From Tricholoma matsutake (lineage: Eukaryota; Basidiomycota; Agaricomycetes; Agaricales; Tricholomataceae): a DNA stretch of 64,000 nt. Where the stretch lies: contig AP026545.1 of NCBI GenBank assembly GCA_026075535.2, forward strand, positions 1-64,000. Reading direction: 5' to 3'. The translations under genes and the position numbers were made by a program. Within the stretch, counting starts at the first letter, position 1. Each line of letters opens with the position of its first letter. Shown piece by piece: positions 43,681 to 54,680 of the stretch. The notes under the pieces were generated by a model that searched no databases, was not told where the DNA came from, and saw nothing but the letters and a program-made list of their open reading frames with translations.

Positions 43681-44706
43681 TGTAACAAGTTGATGAGTTC
43701 TGCTTTGTGATCTTTTCTAATCTGATATTCATGTCATTCAGAGCACAGAGGCCTATGATATGCTGTCCTTTCGTATGTTGATGTTTTCATTTCAAAGTGG
43801 CTACAACATGAATATGGCAGAACTTGGTGAGTTCTGCTTCATTTTTCATGATCTTATATTTGATTCTAATCTATTTACATGTAGTTTGAAGTGCCAAATG
43901 AGACGAGAGGCCTACGTCAATTTGTTCTTTCGCATTTCGACATTTTCACTTTGTAGGGGTTACAACATGTTAGGTATGGCAGAACTCAGTGAGTTTTGCT
44001 TCGTTTTTCATGATCTTATATTTGATTCTAATCTATTTACATGTTGTTCAAAGGGCCCAGTGAGACGAGAGGCCTACGTCAATTCGTGCTTTCGCATTTC
44101 GAAGTTTTCACTTTGCAGGGGTTACAATTTGGGTACGCAGAACTCAATGAGTTCTGCTTTCATGATCTTACATTTGATTCTAATCTATTTACATGTAGCT
44201 TAAAGGGCCCAGTGAGACGAGAGGCCTACGCCAATTTGTTCTTTTGCATTTCGATGTTTTCACTTTGCAGGGGTTACAATTTGGGTATGGTAGAACTCGT
44301 TGAGTTGTGCTTTGTTTCTCATGATCCTATATTTGATTCTAATCTATTTACATGTCATTTGAAGGGCCCAGTGAGACGAGAGGCCTACGTCAATCCGTTC
44401 TTTTGCATTTCGAAGTTTTTACTTTGTAGGGGTTACAACATAGGTATGGCAGAACTCAGTGAGTTCTGCTTCATTTTTCATGATCTTATATTTGATTCTA
44501 ATCTAATTACATGTCGTTTGAAGGGCCTAGTGAGATGAGAGGCCTAAGTCAATCCGTTCTTCTGCATTTTGAAGTTTTTGCTTTGCAGATGTTACAATTT
44601 GGGTCTGGCAGAACATGGTGAGTTCTGCTTTGTTTCTCATGATCCTATATTTGATTCTAATCTAGTTACATGTCGTTCAAATGGCCCAGTGAGTCGAGAG
44701 GCTTAT
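43681..44706 (+). repeat. ~160-bp satellite, about 6.5 tandem copies
   Basis: GAGGCCTACG recurs at 43908, 44069, 44218, 44378 and 44538, with diverged ends at 43749 and 44697 (steps 161, 149, 160, 160, 159). Each unit carries AGAACTCAGTGAGTTCTGCTT, GATCTTATATTTGATTCTAA and TTTGCAGGGGTTACAA, the last like a 3' splice site. Frames stay open through several units. A related first line (CAGAGGCCTACG) occurs at 48724. Confidence 0.9.
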
Positions 44707-44936
44707 ATTATGGAAGTTTTGATTTGTGTAAGTAGAAATATAGATCAATTACTGTGGTAGATACTCATGGTGTTTACTAAAAAACCATATGTGTTTCTGA
44801 GGTACCCTGTGTTCCCTTGAGATACTTTGAGAAGCCCTGGGAAGAGCCAGGTACCCTGAGAACAGTCAGGAACCCTGGGAGTATTCTGAGTCCAAAAGTG
44901 TTTTTCCTGATGCATAAGGATGCCTGCCTCACCCCT

Positions 44937-47095
44937 CTTACAGAGATGAGCAACGTTGAGATGGCTGAAGATTTTGATACGGCATCATTTGATGTCCCCT
45001 GCTCCAAAAAGTCAGTCCCCCTGTCAAAAAGCTTAAGGTCCAAGTGACTGCAACAGCTGTAGCAACCACAAAGGCAGTATCAACAGCAGGAGTGAAGCCA
45101 GTTGGTGGAAGAGTAGCTGAAAAGAAAAAGAGGGCAAAAGACAATGCTGAAGAGATAGTACCAGCCTCTGATGAAGAGCTACCACAAGAGCCCAAGCTGA
45201 AGAAAGTGAAGGTCAAGTTATGAGATGAGATTGACATTGCGATGAAGAAGATCAAGGAGAACAAGGTCCAGAGTGCATATGTTGACATGCTGAAGTCCAG
45301 CAAGCATGGAGGGGAAGATTTGTGAGGGAGACCAGCTCCTGAAGCCCCATCGCAGATTGGGAACAAGAAGTTGAATCAAGAGGGGGCAATAGCAGAGATC
45401 AAGGCATTGTATGAATGGGAAGTCCTGGTAAACCCCAATCAGCATTCACAACAGAAGGTTGACAGCAATCTGATGGATGCCAATAAAAGGTATTATCCTC
45501 TCACCAATACCTCATGGTTCCATTGCTGACACTTGATCATTCAACACTTTTCTATTGGACACTCAGCGATACCTCTCACAACAAATAGAAATGCAGCTCC
45601 ACCACAATCAAGGCATGGGTGTCCACAGTACCCAACAGTAACCCTACATTGCGAGCCCCTAAATCTGTTTCCAGCCACGTTCCCTCACTTATGAGTGGTG
45701 CTAGGCACTCGTCAGCTCCTTCCATCCTCACTGATGATGTGAAGATTATCAGTCACCAAGCATCAGACTTAGTTAAGGTAAAATCCGAATTGGGACCTAC
45801 TCTCTCTTTGAACAACAATGGCAGCCTTTTGGACAATGACGAGAGGAGAGGAGAGGAATGGGTGGTTGCGATCAACAGCCCTCCCAAGGGCAACAAGAGA
45901 ATCACTAGCGAGGTGGGTTGCTTCTGTTCATTAATACAGCGATCTAAGTGTTATCGCAATAAGCAACCTGTCATCCAAATATCCTCAAAGGCCAGTGGAA
46001 CAGCCACCAAAAAGCCTTGAAATGAGGACCTTCCACACTGGGTTGATGCTCAATGGTTCCGGTATGTGTTCATCACAATGTATATGGCATTTGTTGGCCA
46101 AACTGCCAACCCTTGGGATGTGCCAGTCAAACAGTCAGTGCTGGTGATGCAGAAGATCTGGGATGAAACTAGTGTCTACCAATATGAGATAACGATGCAC
46201 ACCTCAATCTATCAGAAGGTACGTGACTGACTTCATTCTAGAATGATTTTAAAATGATTTTATCAGATGGTTCAACACCTCATGGACTCGTGGTGCAATG
46301 TTATTGGGTCTGCCAGCATTGCAGTCCTCCTGGTGTTTTGCAATTCCCAAGAAGATTTATGAAATTTGGATGAAGAACGTGTGGGATTTGCTAAGTATTT
46401 CCTCAAGGATCTTCGCTTTTTGTACAGAGATGTCAATCATGACAATAAAAAGATATGTGACGCTGAATATTCTCTCATCATATATCTAATAATTCTCAGA
46501 AATGGAAGGGGCTCTTTCATGGCCCCTTCATCCTCCAGACTTTTGCTGCCTACCTCTCGGCAATTGAAGGTTCTGTGAATGTACCTGGACTCCATGACAA
46601 ACCAGCTCCTGCCACAGTTGATGCTTTGGGTTTGGCTGCTGCCTCGGTATGTGTCATACAATGTGCCTGAGGGACTGTTCTGATCATTGATAGGTGGAGA
46701 GGGCTCTAACTCTCATTGCTACTGGGACATTAACTGTCGCGATGGCCCATACTAGCAAAGGCAAGGCAGTATCCCTCCCTTGGACTCTCAATATCTCCAC
46801 TGGCAAGGAATCCATGCGCCAAACTGGTTTCAGCGATGCTATGTGGGGCAAGGCCACCCACAGTTATGCAAAGTCAGCGAGCTCATTCACAAACACCAAG
46901 TTTGACACCATTGTTCAAGATGCCCAACCATTTGTGAACCCAAAGTCAACTCGCAACAAGACTGAGGCTAAAGAAGTCATTGAAATTGACGACGATGATG
47001 ACGACAACGAATGGGGACACCTTGTTGATAACTCTGACAACTCAGACAATGAAGACTGTAAGTTATTTTTGCCTTTTGTGACCTCACTAACATGA
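44937..47095 (+). pseudogene. Uncharacterised multi-exon gene, DUF6532-like
   Basis: Starts near MSNVEMAEDFDTASFDV (44946), frameshift, Lys-rich part (VKPVGGRVAEKKKRAKDNAE) with TGA at 45221 and 45323 at expected Arg sites; exon 45560-46019; then HWVDAQWFRYVFITMYMAFV, GQTANPWDVP and ETSVYQYEITMHTSIYQK with a GTACGT donor; MVQHLMDSWCNVIGSASIAV, YFLKDLRFLYRD and SFVLQTFAAYLSAIEG; and last exon 46694-47095 with SKGKAVSLPWTLNISTGKES and an acidic tail (IEIDDDDDDNEW). The layout recalls a basidiomycete family I believe is annotated DUF6532; this is memory, not a search. Function unknown. Confidence 0.5.
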
Positions 47096-47637
47096 TCTTC
47101 TAGAATCTGCATCATGTTTTCTATCTGTTATTGTATATACCTCATAGAAAAATCCCCATCTGGCTCTTGTTTTGTCACATCTGCTCACTCATTGCCATGC
47201 CAGATTCAGCTCTGGCTTATTATGCTTGTTTCTGCTTTTTGCAGCTCTTTGATTGCTTAATGTTTGCTTAGCACATTTAGCATATCTTTATACCCATGCT
47301 TAGACATACTTGATGCACCAATATATGCTTTATGAATCCTTAGCAAGCTTAATAGTCCGATTTCTGGTCAATGCTTGATTATGTTTCAGGCTTTCAACTG
47401 CTTATCAAGCTGGAATTTCACTGGGAGATTGACTTGAAGCATTGCTTAGATCTGTACTTAGCCTAAGTCCAGAATAAGCCGAACAATAAGCCTCAGGTAA
47501 GTCAAATTCATGGGAGGACTTGGCTTAGTCTAAGCATAGACAGGCTTAGTGACCCCCAACTTAGCGGTGCTTAGAAGTGTCATTAAGTCATTGTAAGCAC
47601 ACCTAAGTGTCATTAAGAAGATTTTCGATTTTCCTGA
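47096..47637. other. AT-rich spacer full of GCTTAG/CTTAGT motifs
   Basis: From 47270, CTTAG, TAAGC and AAGCTTA strings recur on both strands (for example GGCTTAGTCTAAGCATAGACAGGCTTAGT). A shorter stretch of the same kind lies at 37640-37750. Non-coding; possibly a degraded LTR or satellite. Confidence 0.5.
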
Positions 47638-48526
47638 TGTTGATAAGTGCAAGCCTAGATGAACCATGGTGAGAGCTCTTACAATGTAGATAGTTGTTAT
47701 GTGCAAGACAGATCTCGAGGTGAGGCCTTATATAACAACTAACTGATAAGGTAAGAGCCGAATCCATGTAAAAGAAGTGCTGTTACAATTTTCCTTGTAA
47801 CTCATGGAACCCGATGCACCCGACGATCCCCTCCAGACAGGAGGCACCCCTTGATTCATGCCTAGGGCATGTCCTTGACATCAGACACACACACGATGCA
47901 TGCCGACTGCATGCATTTGATCCCCTTCCTGTGGAAGGCACCCTTGACGCATGGTGACTCCATGCACCCAAACCCACTCCCACACATGCTGTGATACAAC
48001 AGCCCCCTGACATGAGGTCCGTGACATCGGACTCTCACAATTGACATGCTGCGCTGCAGCATGTCCTTGACATCGCATCCTTGACATCGGACGCCTCATG
48101 CTAGGCATGAGGCTTACTTGTTATTGTTTCCTGACATGCTGCGCTGCAGCACTCCATGACATCGGACGCCTCATGCAAGGCATGAGGTCTATTGTTTCTA
48201 TTCTTACTTGATACGCATCTATCTTTCTGATTGGACCATAAGGACCTCCCTCGTAGTATAAGTACTGCAACTCGTAGTAGGGATGTCCTTAGTTTAGATC
48301 TAGGCAATCTACAGCCTTAACTTGTGAACTCGCGAACTTACTCGAAACCACTAAGGAAGCCCCTTAGTGTGTGAACCTGAACAACTCTATGCAGAAGGCC
48401 TGCTAGAGTGCACTATCTCTCTTATGTCGGACGCTCTGAGTAAGACTAGTGCAGAATGACTTGTCGAGGAAGCACCTCGTCGAACAACATTGACTAGATC
48501 GAGTGGTTGAGGCTTTGCCCTTAACA
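47638..48526 (+). repeat. LTR-like hairpin-rich region (TGTTGA...TTAACA)
   Basis: Bounded by TGTTGA and TTAACA, with a TATA-like GTATAAGT at 48258, so it resembles an 0.89 kb LTR; flanking bases do not match, so this is provisional. It is packed with hairpins: CATGCC-TAG-GGCATG (47856-47870), GCATGG/CCATGC (about 47950), ACATGCTGC/GCAGCATGT (48043-48063), GCCTCATGC-TAG-GCATGAGGC (48092-48112) and a second such at 48169-48188, separated by TGACATCGGA-type spacers. After the TATA come CACTAAGG-AAGCC-CCTTAGTG (48349-48369) and CGAGG-AAGCA-CCTCG (48465-48479). Confidence 0.55.
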
Positions 48527-48601
48527 AGTGTGGAGCACTTACCTGTGTTGCTTGTGCAATGAGATGGTGGACAGGAGAAAGCAACACAGGCTAATCACGT
48601 G

Positions 48602-48640
48602 GTCCATGATGAGGTGAAACCCTAGCACCTCATCATGGAC
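48602..48640. repeat. Perfect 15-bp hairpin
   Basis: GTCCATGATGAGGTG (602-616) pairs with CACCTCATCATGGAC (626-640) around the loop AAACCCTAG. No mismatches. It lies just downstream of the LTR-like region. Confidence 0.85.
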
Positions 48641-48690
48641 TGCGCAATTAGGAGGTTGAGCAAAGCTCGATGTGACATGATGCAGATAGC

Positions 48691-50672
48691 ATGGCTTGTC
48701 GCATGATCGAAAGCTTGATGGTACAGAGGCCTACGAAAACACTCCTTACCCTTGGAACCCATGTTTATGACAAGCCTTTAGTTCTATATTTATCCAAACT
48801 CTTTTCTATATCTGTCCCTGCATTCGAATTCCAGGTTCGTTTATGCTGTTTGTCAAGAATTGAGTTCTATTCTGAGTTCTTGGTCTGTACTTTTTCTAAT
48901 ACCATAATATTGAGTGTAATCTCTTGTGTTATCAGTAGTTAATGGATTCATATATTCTTGAAGGAAGGGTGTCAAAGTAATTTCTATTGGGCCAAGACTG
49001 ATTCACATGTGTGAGTACCATCGTAGTCGAGTAGTGCAGGTGCTTGATTCTGGGGATGCTGATGACGTCGGGTATGTTTTCTTCTAGCTTAGCTTCAGTT
49101 TGCATTGATTATTTATATTGTTACAGGAATGAGTCGCCTCCTCCTGTTAAGGCAGGTTGAAAAAGACTTTTCAAGGCCAGCAGCCCCATTCTATCCAATC
49201 TAGAATGGCCTGTAATGCTAATGAATGCATGGGTACAAATTTTTTTGTTTCTGCCTTGACTGTAATTTCCTGTTTGCAGGAAAACTGGTTGTTCTATCCT
49301 AGCATCCCCATTTATTGATGAGGCGATTGAAGTGGATGACCCCATTCACGACTCTGTCAGTACCTGGGGAGGCAGTGTAGATGCTACCAATGATGTGGCC
49401 TCTGAAGTCACAGAAATGAAAGATGCGATTGATGGTCTGAATCGAGAAGGAGTGGACAAAAAAGGAGATCTGTGAGTTTCCTTCGATATTTCTTTGGTTT
49501 ACTTTTGTTTTTTTGGCTGTGCTTTGATGTCTGCTCTGTTTGAAGTTCTGCAGATGAGGATCCTTTGGTCGATGTTATGCTTAAGGCAGTTCAGGAGCCT
49601 GAACTTCATCCAATTTATGAAGGTCTTCCGACTTTAGGGTGTGTTATCTTCAATGCCTTCTCGTTCACATTCTAACTTTGGTTTATAGGACCTTTTGTAC
49701 TGTCAAACAGTTTTCTTATGTTTCTACCATAGGGACTGCAATTTTGACTGTCAAGGAGCTCCAGGGCCTGGTCAACACCAAGGCAATCAGGTAACTGAAC
49801 ATTTATCTATGACACTTTTACCGATGCTAAAGATATGATAGTTGTGTATGCGCTCTTTTGTTTACAAGATCTGGGATGTTTGTCAATTCTGCCCATGATG
49901 ATCCCGGTTTGTTCTACAGTGAGCATGGTCGGTTAAAGCTCTCTTCTCCCAACACCATTGCTGTAGGTGTTATGACTGGGGTCATCTCTGAGTGTGTAAT
50001 TGTTTTGGAAGGATCAATCGGCACCCCTGACTCTCTTCGGACTGTTCACAAAGTCACATTGGCTCCTTTTCATCAGGAGATTCATCATGACACCACCCTT
50101 TGGGGGACAGTGTTGGGGTTTTACAGTATTGCTGCAGCTATCTCAATTGAGGGCCTGGGTTTCACCACCTGTACAAAATCTACATATTTTGAGTCCTCTC
50201 AAAGTTTGTCACCAGTTTCACATGCATATTGCTGGTGTTGGCTTGGCCATTGCAGGTGGTTCCACCCCTTTGTCACCCCAAAACAGTACATCTTGTGCTA
50301 TTTCTGTTGTTCAGAGTCCCATTCCTGCATGCTGCCTGGACAACTATGTTATGTCTCATTCTTATGACCAATGAGGTATGTCATATGCATTTTCAACTAT
50401 TTCTTTTGTCGCTAACTGCAATCTTTTGCCCAGTTCCAATCTGTGATAGCTGCCCTGTCAATGGCGGCCATGAGTTTACCTACACTGACAATGACTTTGC
50501 TCAGCTGAATAGTTGGCGCCTGTATGATCGTGGTTTGAAGGACCTTCTGTGTGATTCTTTAGTGTCTGTTGGTTATACACTAAACACATTTGGTGGTGAG
50601 GAAGGATGCAGATCAAAGAGCCTTTCAACAAATATTCACTTTGTCATACTTATTGCTCTTCCAGGCGAGTGA
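48691..50672 (+). pseudogene. Gene C: uncharacterised multi-exon gene
   Basis: Plus-strand exons: 48700-48830 (QRPTKTLLTLGTHVYDKPLV), 49005-49072 (CEYHRSRVVQVLDSGDADDV), 49280-49470 (ASPFIDEAIEVDDPIHDSVS; VTEMKDAIDGLNREGVDKKG), 49555-49640 (DEDPLVDVMLKAVQEPELHP), 49735-49790 (AILTVKELQGLVNTKAIR), 49868-50160 (SGMFVNSAHDDPGLFYSEHG; IAVGVMTGVISECVIVLEGS), then after a frame change VGLAIAGGSTPLSPQNSTSC, and 50430-50672 (PVPICDSCPVNGGHEFTYTD). Introns are short with GT..AG ends. No catalytic motif recognised; similar genes seem common near mushroom transposons. Probably decayed (frame changes at 49150 and 50170). Confidence 0.5.
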
Positions 50673-50768
50673 ATGTCTTCGATAGTTATGGACAAAATGT
50701 GTTTGTAAATATGACTACTGTATTTACAGAAAATCTTATATATATAACATTATGAATGCACCCAAAAT

Positions 50769-51170
50769 TCATGTCTCTGGCCTGTGCACATGTCTTCCAC
50801 AGTGCATGCCTTGTTCTGTCATTCTTGCAGCTGAGGCAGATGGCATGCCCAGCTTGTTGAATATTGAGCCCCAGAATTTGATATGAAGAGGCTGCTGTGG
50901 GATAATAATAATAGAATGCAGCTGATACAGCTTGAGAAGCTCAAGATGGCCCACGGAGCACAAGGTTAGCTTCAACATGCCTGTCGAGAATGTGAATGCG
51001 AGTGCAGGCATCAGGCTCTTGGCAGGTACAGGCATGGGTACCCAGGGGTTGGGACGCATACCCTGGCGGATAATGTGCACAAGTATTTGTTGTCCACCAT
51101 TGTCTGCCAGCCTTGTTAGCATCCTTTATCCAACCTCATCCCTGTTCTCGTCTTCGGTAGCCTCACCTTG
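50769..51170 (-). pseudogene. Uncharacterised coding-like exon, convergent to gene C
   Basis: Minus frame MLTRLADNGGQQILVHIIRQ, PNPWVPMPVPAKSLMPALAF, FSTGMLKLTLCSVGHLELLK and GSIFNKLGMPSASAARMTEQ. Amino acid make-up looks real, with conserved-type tracts, but no family is recognised. Upstream exons may lie at 51530-51970 on the same strand. Confidence 0.4.
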
Positions 51171-52249
51171 ATACTTGCCCCAGTAGTTGGCCCTGTACTT
51201 GTTGCACCTGAGGTCATGGCCCAGTAGCACCCACCACTGCTGCTGTAAGCCATTGCTTGCATGGAAAAGGGGGGTGCTAGGTCGAGCCAGTCACTCCATT
51301 GTTGTTCACAGAGTTAGAAAAGAGCTGGAGTGTGGTCATTGCTTCAGCGTTCGTTGCTGGGGGTGGACGCAGTGTTATTATTTGTGGTGCTCAGTGGTGC
51401 TAGGGCTTTTCTACATCCAGTCATTCCCATCATTGTCGGTATCATTATCTGGTAGCACCCACTATCCACCCAACAAGCAGTTGCTCGAAGGCATGGGGGC
51501 AGGTGCAATATCGGTCATCGTGGGGGTGCTGTTAACTTTCTATATCCACCTTGCAAGGGAGAGGCTCACAGCAGTGGATTTGAGGGCTGGGGTCAGGTGT
51601 GGCATCTTCCTGCCACCGCAGGAGGTGATGGGAGTTCTTGTGGTCAGTGGGAGTCATTAGGTAACATGGAATCACATACCTCATGGAATTCCCACTGCAC
51701 AAGCTTCCTGGTGCCTCCCCATCATTGTCCCACCTCCCCGTCATCATCTTACCCCTTCCAACCGACCTCACATCCCGTTTGGATGGGGAGAAGGGTATGG
51801 GCATGTTGCGAGGGAGAGAATACTAAAAAGAATAATGTAGTTAGTTTAAAGGAACAATAAAGAATACTCAGCATATTTGGTGACCTGTTGTACCTGCAAT
51901 ACCAGCCGTACTTGGGCAAGGGTAGAGGTATTGCGACAGTTACAACTTGCATACCTCTACCTATCAAAGCTCTTTGTCAATACCTGTGCGGGTTCGTAAA
52001 ACCTTGCCTTACTATCAATGAGCCTGCTGGGAATGTGGACGCACCTGTTGTGGATGTAAATGTAAATGCAAATACAAACAATGAAGGAGACAAAACGTAT
52101 TTACCAAAATCATGTGTTTACTTGTTGATTCTTCCAAATTGTTGTAGTCATCTCACAAATTTTGCTATCATGTGTATCCAATCGATATACACCACTGTGT
52201 CCCTTGTCCTGTATCTTTTTGCTGTACCTTTCCTTCCATCTATTGCATC
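51171..52249. other. Unassigned region
   Basis: Short frames on both strands, none of which I can support. 51700-51780 is C/T-rich; 52040-52075 has GTAAATGCAAATAC repeats. Confidence 0.4.
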
Positions 52250-52632
52250 TTGCTTCTTGGAAAATTCATACTCGGTATGCAGGTTTTTGTATTGTGTGCG
52301 ATGCAACTAATGATTATCCCTTGTTTCCTTGTGTCTTATTTAGAAATACAATTTGAACACTTCCGGGTTGATACCCTTGGTGGATTGTCATGCTGAATGT
52401 TCAGCATCAATCGAAAATATGTTCCCTGTACATGTATGTTCATGTTGCGATGCAACTACTGATTGTCGCATGTTTCCTGGTGCATTGTTTAGGAGTACAA
52501 TTTGAACACCTCCAGGTCAACACCCTTGGTAGTTTGTTATGCTGAATTCTCAGCATTGAGGGAAAATACATACCCTGTATGTAGACTTTTGTGTTGTGAT
52601 GTAACTACTGATTGCCCGTTTCTTTTGTTTTT
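52250..52632. repeat. ~150-bp tandem repeat, left part (split by Gypsy-C)
   Basis: Units share GATGCAACTACTGATT, TTTAGGAGTACAATTTGAACAC, CCCTTGGTAGTTTGT and ATGCTGAAT..TCAGCAT (52391 and 52540, 149 bp apart). The unit that begins near 52580 is cut at 52632 by Gypsy-C and resumes at 60332. Confidence 0.8.
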
Positions 52633-53034
52633 TGTTAGGGCGACACCCACGATCTGCTAGCTAAGACCATGTGGGTTCTCTCTACAAGAAGGGGGCGGGA
52701 TCCATGCTCATGATGGGGGAATTGATGGTTTTGATGCAAAGGGTTATTAATAGATGAGTTTGTTGAGATAGGCCTTTCACACTGAAAACATAGGTGGAAT
52801 ACCTAAGAGAACACAACTGGGGTCCCCTAGGCATATATTTAGGGTTTATATACTATGTTACATATATTGTACATTGTTGTTACTGACGCACTCGTACATG
52901 CGTGTATATTTTGATGCGTGCGAAATAAAATTCTCACGCTATCAAAATGTAGCGTCATTTGGTGTCATGTAGCATAATTTGACATAATAAAATAAAAATG
53001 AAAGTTTATTAGGTATTGGGGTGGTTTCCTAACA
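52633..53034 (-). repeat. Gypsy-C 3' LTR
   Basis: 402 bp, ends TGTTAG/CTAACA. Differs from the 5' LTR at about 25 positions, mostly CG versus TG or CA. A purine tract (as CCCCCCTTTT, 53039-53048) adjoins it. Confidence 0.95.
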
Positions 53035-53045
53035 TTACCCCCCTT

Positions 53046-54164
53046 TTATGCCTCGACTTCCAGGTGAGAAAATATTATGTTTGTCCCCTCTGTGAAATTT
53101 TGGTAAGGCCAGAATTTCATCCCCTCATACACCATTCTCGCAATGCGATGCAGAGCATTTGCATTACGTTTAAAGAATTGGGCGATCACATTATGTGCTC
53201 GCTTACAATTCTCTTTGGGTTCCCACGAATTATTTTCATCGGTGGAGTTTTTCCACTTTATTAAAAACTCCAATTTGTTCCGTCAAAGATGTGAGTCTAG
53301 AATTTCTTCAACTACATATTCTGGAGCACCTTCTACTATTATTGGAGGTTGCGGAGTAGTTTGTTGGCCAGGAATAGTGGGCGGACAGCAAGGGCATAGG
53401 TGGGATACATTAATCTCGGGATCAATCTTGAATGATTGGGGTAATTTTAGCACTACTGCATTAGGCAAGATTACTTTAGAGATCGCATATGGGCCAACTT
53501 GTTTTTCCATAAGTTTCCTTGAAGGTCATGGAATATTCAGGTCCTTGGTACTTAGCCATACCAAGTCACCAACTTTGTACTCTGGAGCGCGTGCTTGAGT
53601 ATGATCCATGTGTCGCATCATGTCATCATGTGCTTTCTTCAATGCCACCTCTGCTTCCTCTTGTACCTTTTGCATCTTAGATACAAAGTCTTCTACCAAC
53701 TGTACTTTGACTTCCCTTCTGGCTTCTACTCCCATGCGAGGATAATATCCATAATTCACGAAAAAGGGTGACATATGAGTAGCCGAATGGAATTTGTTAT
53801 TGTGGGAAAATTTGGCAATTGCCAGCCATTCGGGCCAGTCAGTTTGTTGGTAGTTGACAAACATACGTAGGTACTGCTCCAACTCCTGATTCATTCTCTC
53901 TGTCTGCCCATCAGTCTGTGGGTGATATGCCATAGACAATTTAGTTTGAATCCCCGATATGTTGTTCAGTTCTCGCATAAATGCGGAAGCAAATTGTGGT
54001 CCACGATCAGAGATAACGGTATTGGGTAACCCATGTAACCACCATATCTGATTTAGATAGAGGCGCGCCAAGCCCAATGATGAGGTTTCTGTAGTAGTAG
54101 GAATAATAGGGGTGGAGGAGGACAATAAGAATGCTACCTTGCTCAAACCCGAATACTTTCGCAT
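53046..54164 (-). pseudogene. Gypsy-C integrase core (rear half), linker and chromodomain
   Basis: Begins VAFLLSSSTPIIPTTTETSS and shows the second catalytic Asp in NTVISDRGPQFASAFM, then YHPQTDGQTERMNQELEQYL with the catalytic Glu, NYGYYPRMG and YKVGDLVWLST. A TGA near 53545 sits where related proteins have Arg; another (CTT TGA CGG) lies in the linker at ~53283, where Gypsy-A reads CTT CGA TGG. The chromodomain (FLIKWKNSTDENNSWEP) closes it at 53046. The front half of the integrase is on the other strand next door. Confidence 0.9.
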
Positions 54165-54680
54165 TTGCGCTATGCATCAAGGGCATCTATTAATAGATAG
54201 CTCAGAAATGGAAATGTTGTCTAAAATTAGACAATGTTTGGAAATGGATGATGAAGTAGTGGAAACCGTGAAAGCTTTGAAGGGAGAGAAGAAGGGTAAT
54301 ATTAAAGGAGATGAATGGGCTGAGGAACAAGGGTTGGTGTTGTTTCAAGGAAAAGTGTATGTACTGAAGGATCAGGATTTGTGAAGGGAGATCATCTGGT
54401 TACATCATAATACACTGACTGCTGGACACCCAGGAAGATGGAAGACGTTGGAATTAGTAATGAGAAATTATTGGTGGCTTGGAATTTCGAAGCATGTGTT
54501 GGGGTATGTGGATGGATGTGATACGTGCATGAGGGGGAAGAAATAACTTGCAGGAAAATTAATGCCAAACCCTATACCTAAAGCGCCATGGCAAGATATA
54601 TCTGTGGATTTTATTACCGGATTACCTGAGGCTCAAGGGTATGATGCAATATTCGTAGTATGTGACCGCTTCACAAAGGA
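54165..54680 (+). pseudogene. Flipped segment A: RNase H-integrase linker and integrase front half
   Basis: Plus strand: HQGHLLIDSSEMEMLSKIRQ, EEQGLVLFQGKVYVLKDQDL, stop, then the zinc-binding domain (HHNTLTAGHPGRWKTLELVM ... CDTCMRGKK) and first core block ([29 protein letters not shown]). It breaks off exactly where the rear half at 54164 (minus strand) would continue. It sits at the place expected for this part of Gypsy-C but in the opposite orientation. Confidence 0.88.

Noticed and set aside
43760..44538. Two plus-strand proteins of 147 and 165 residues with repeated HDLIFDSNLFTC
   Set aside because: They are read-throughs of the ~160-bp satellite; treated as repeat, with the open frames noted as a finding.
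51187..51660. Plus-strand 157-codon ORF
   Set aside because: No family or splice context; composition fits antisense of a possible minus-strand gene, so left unassigned.
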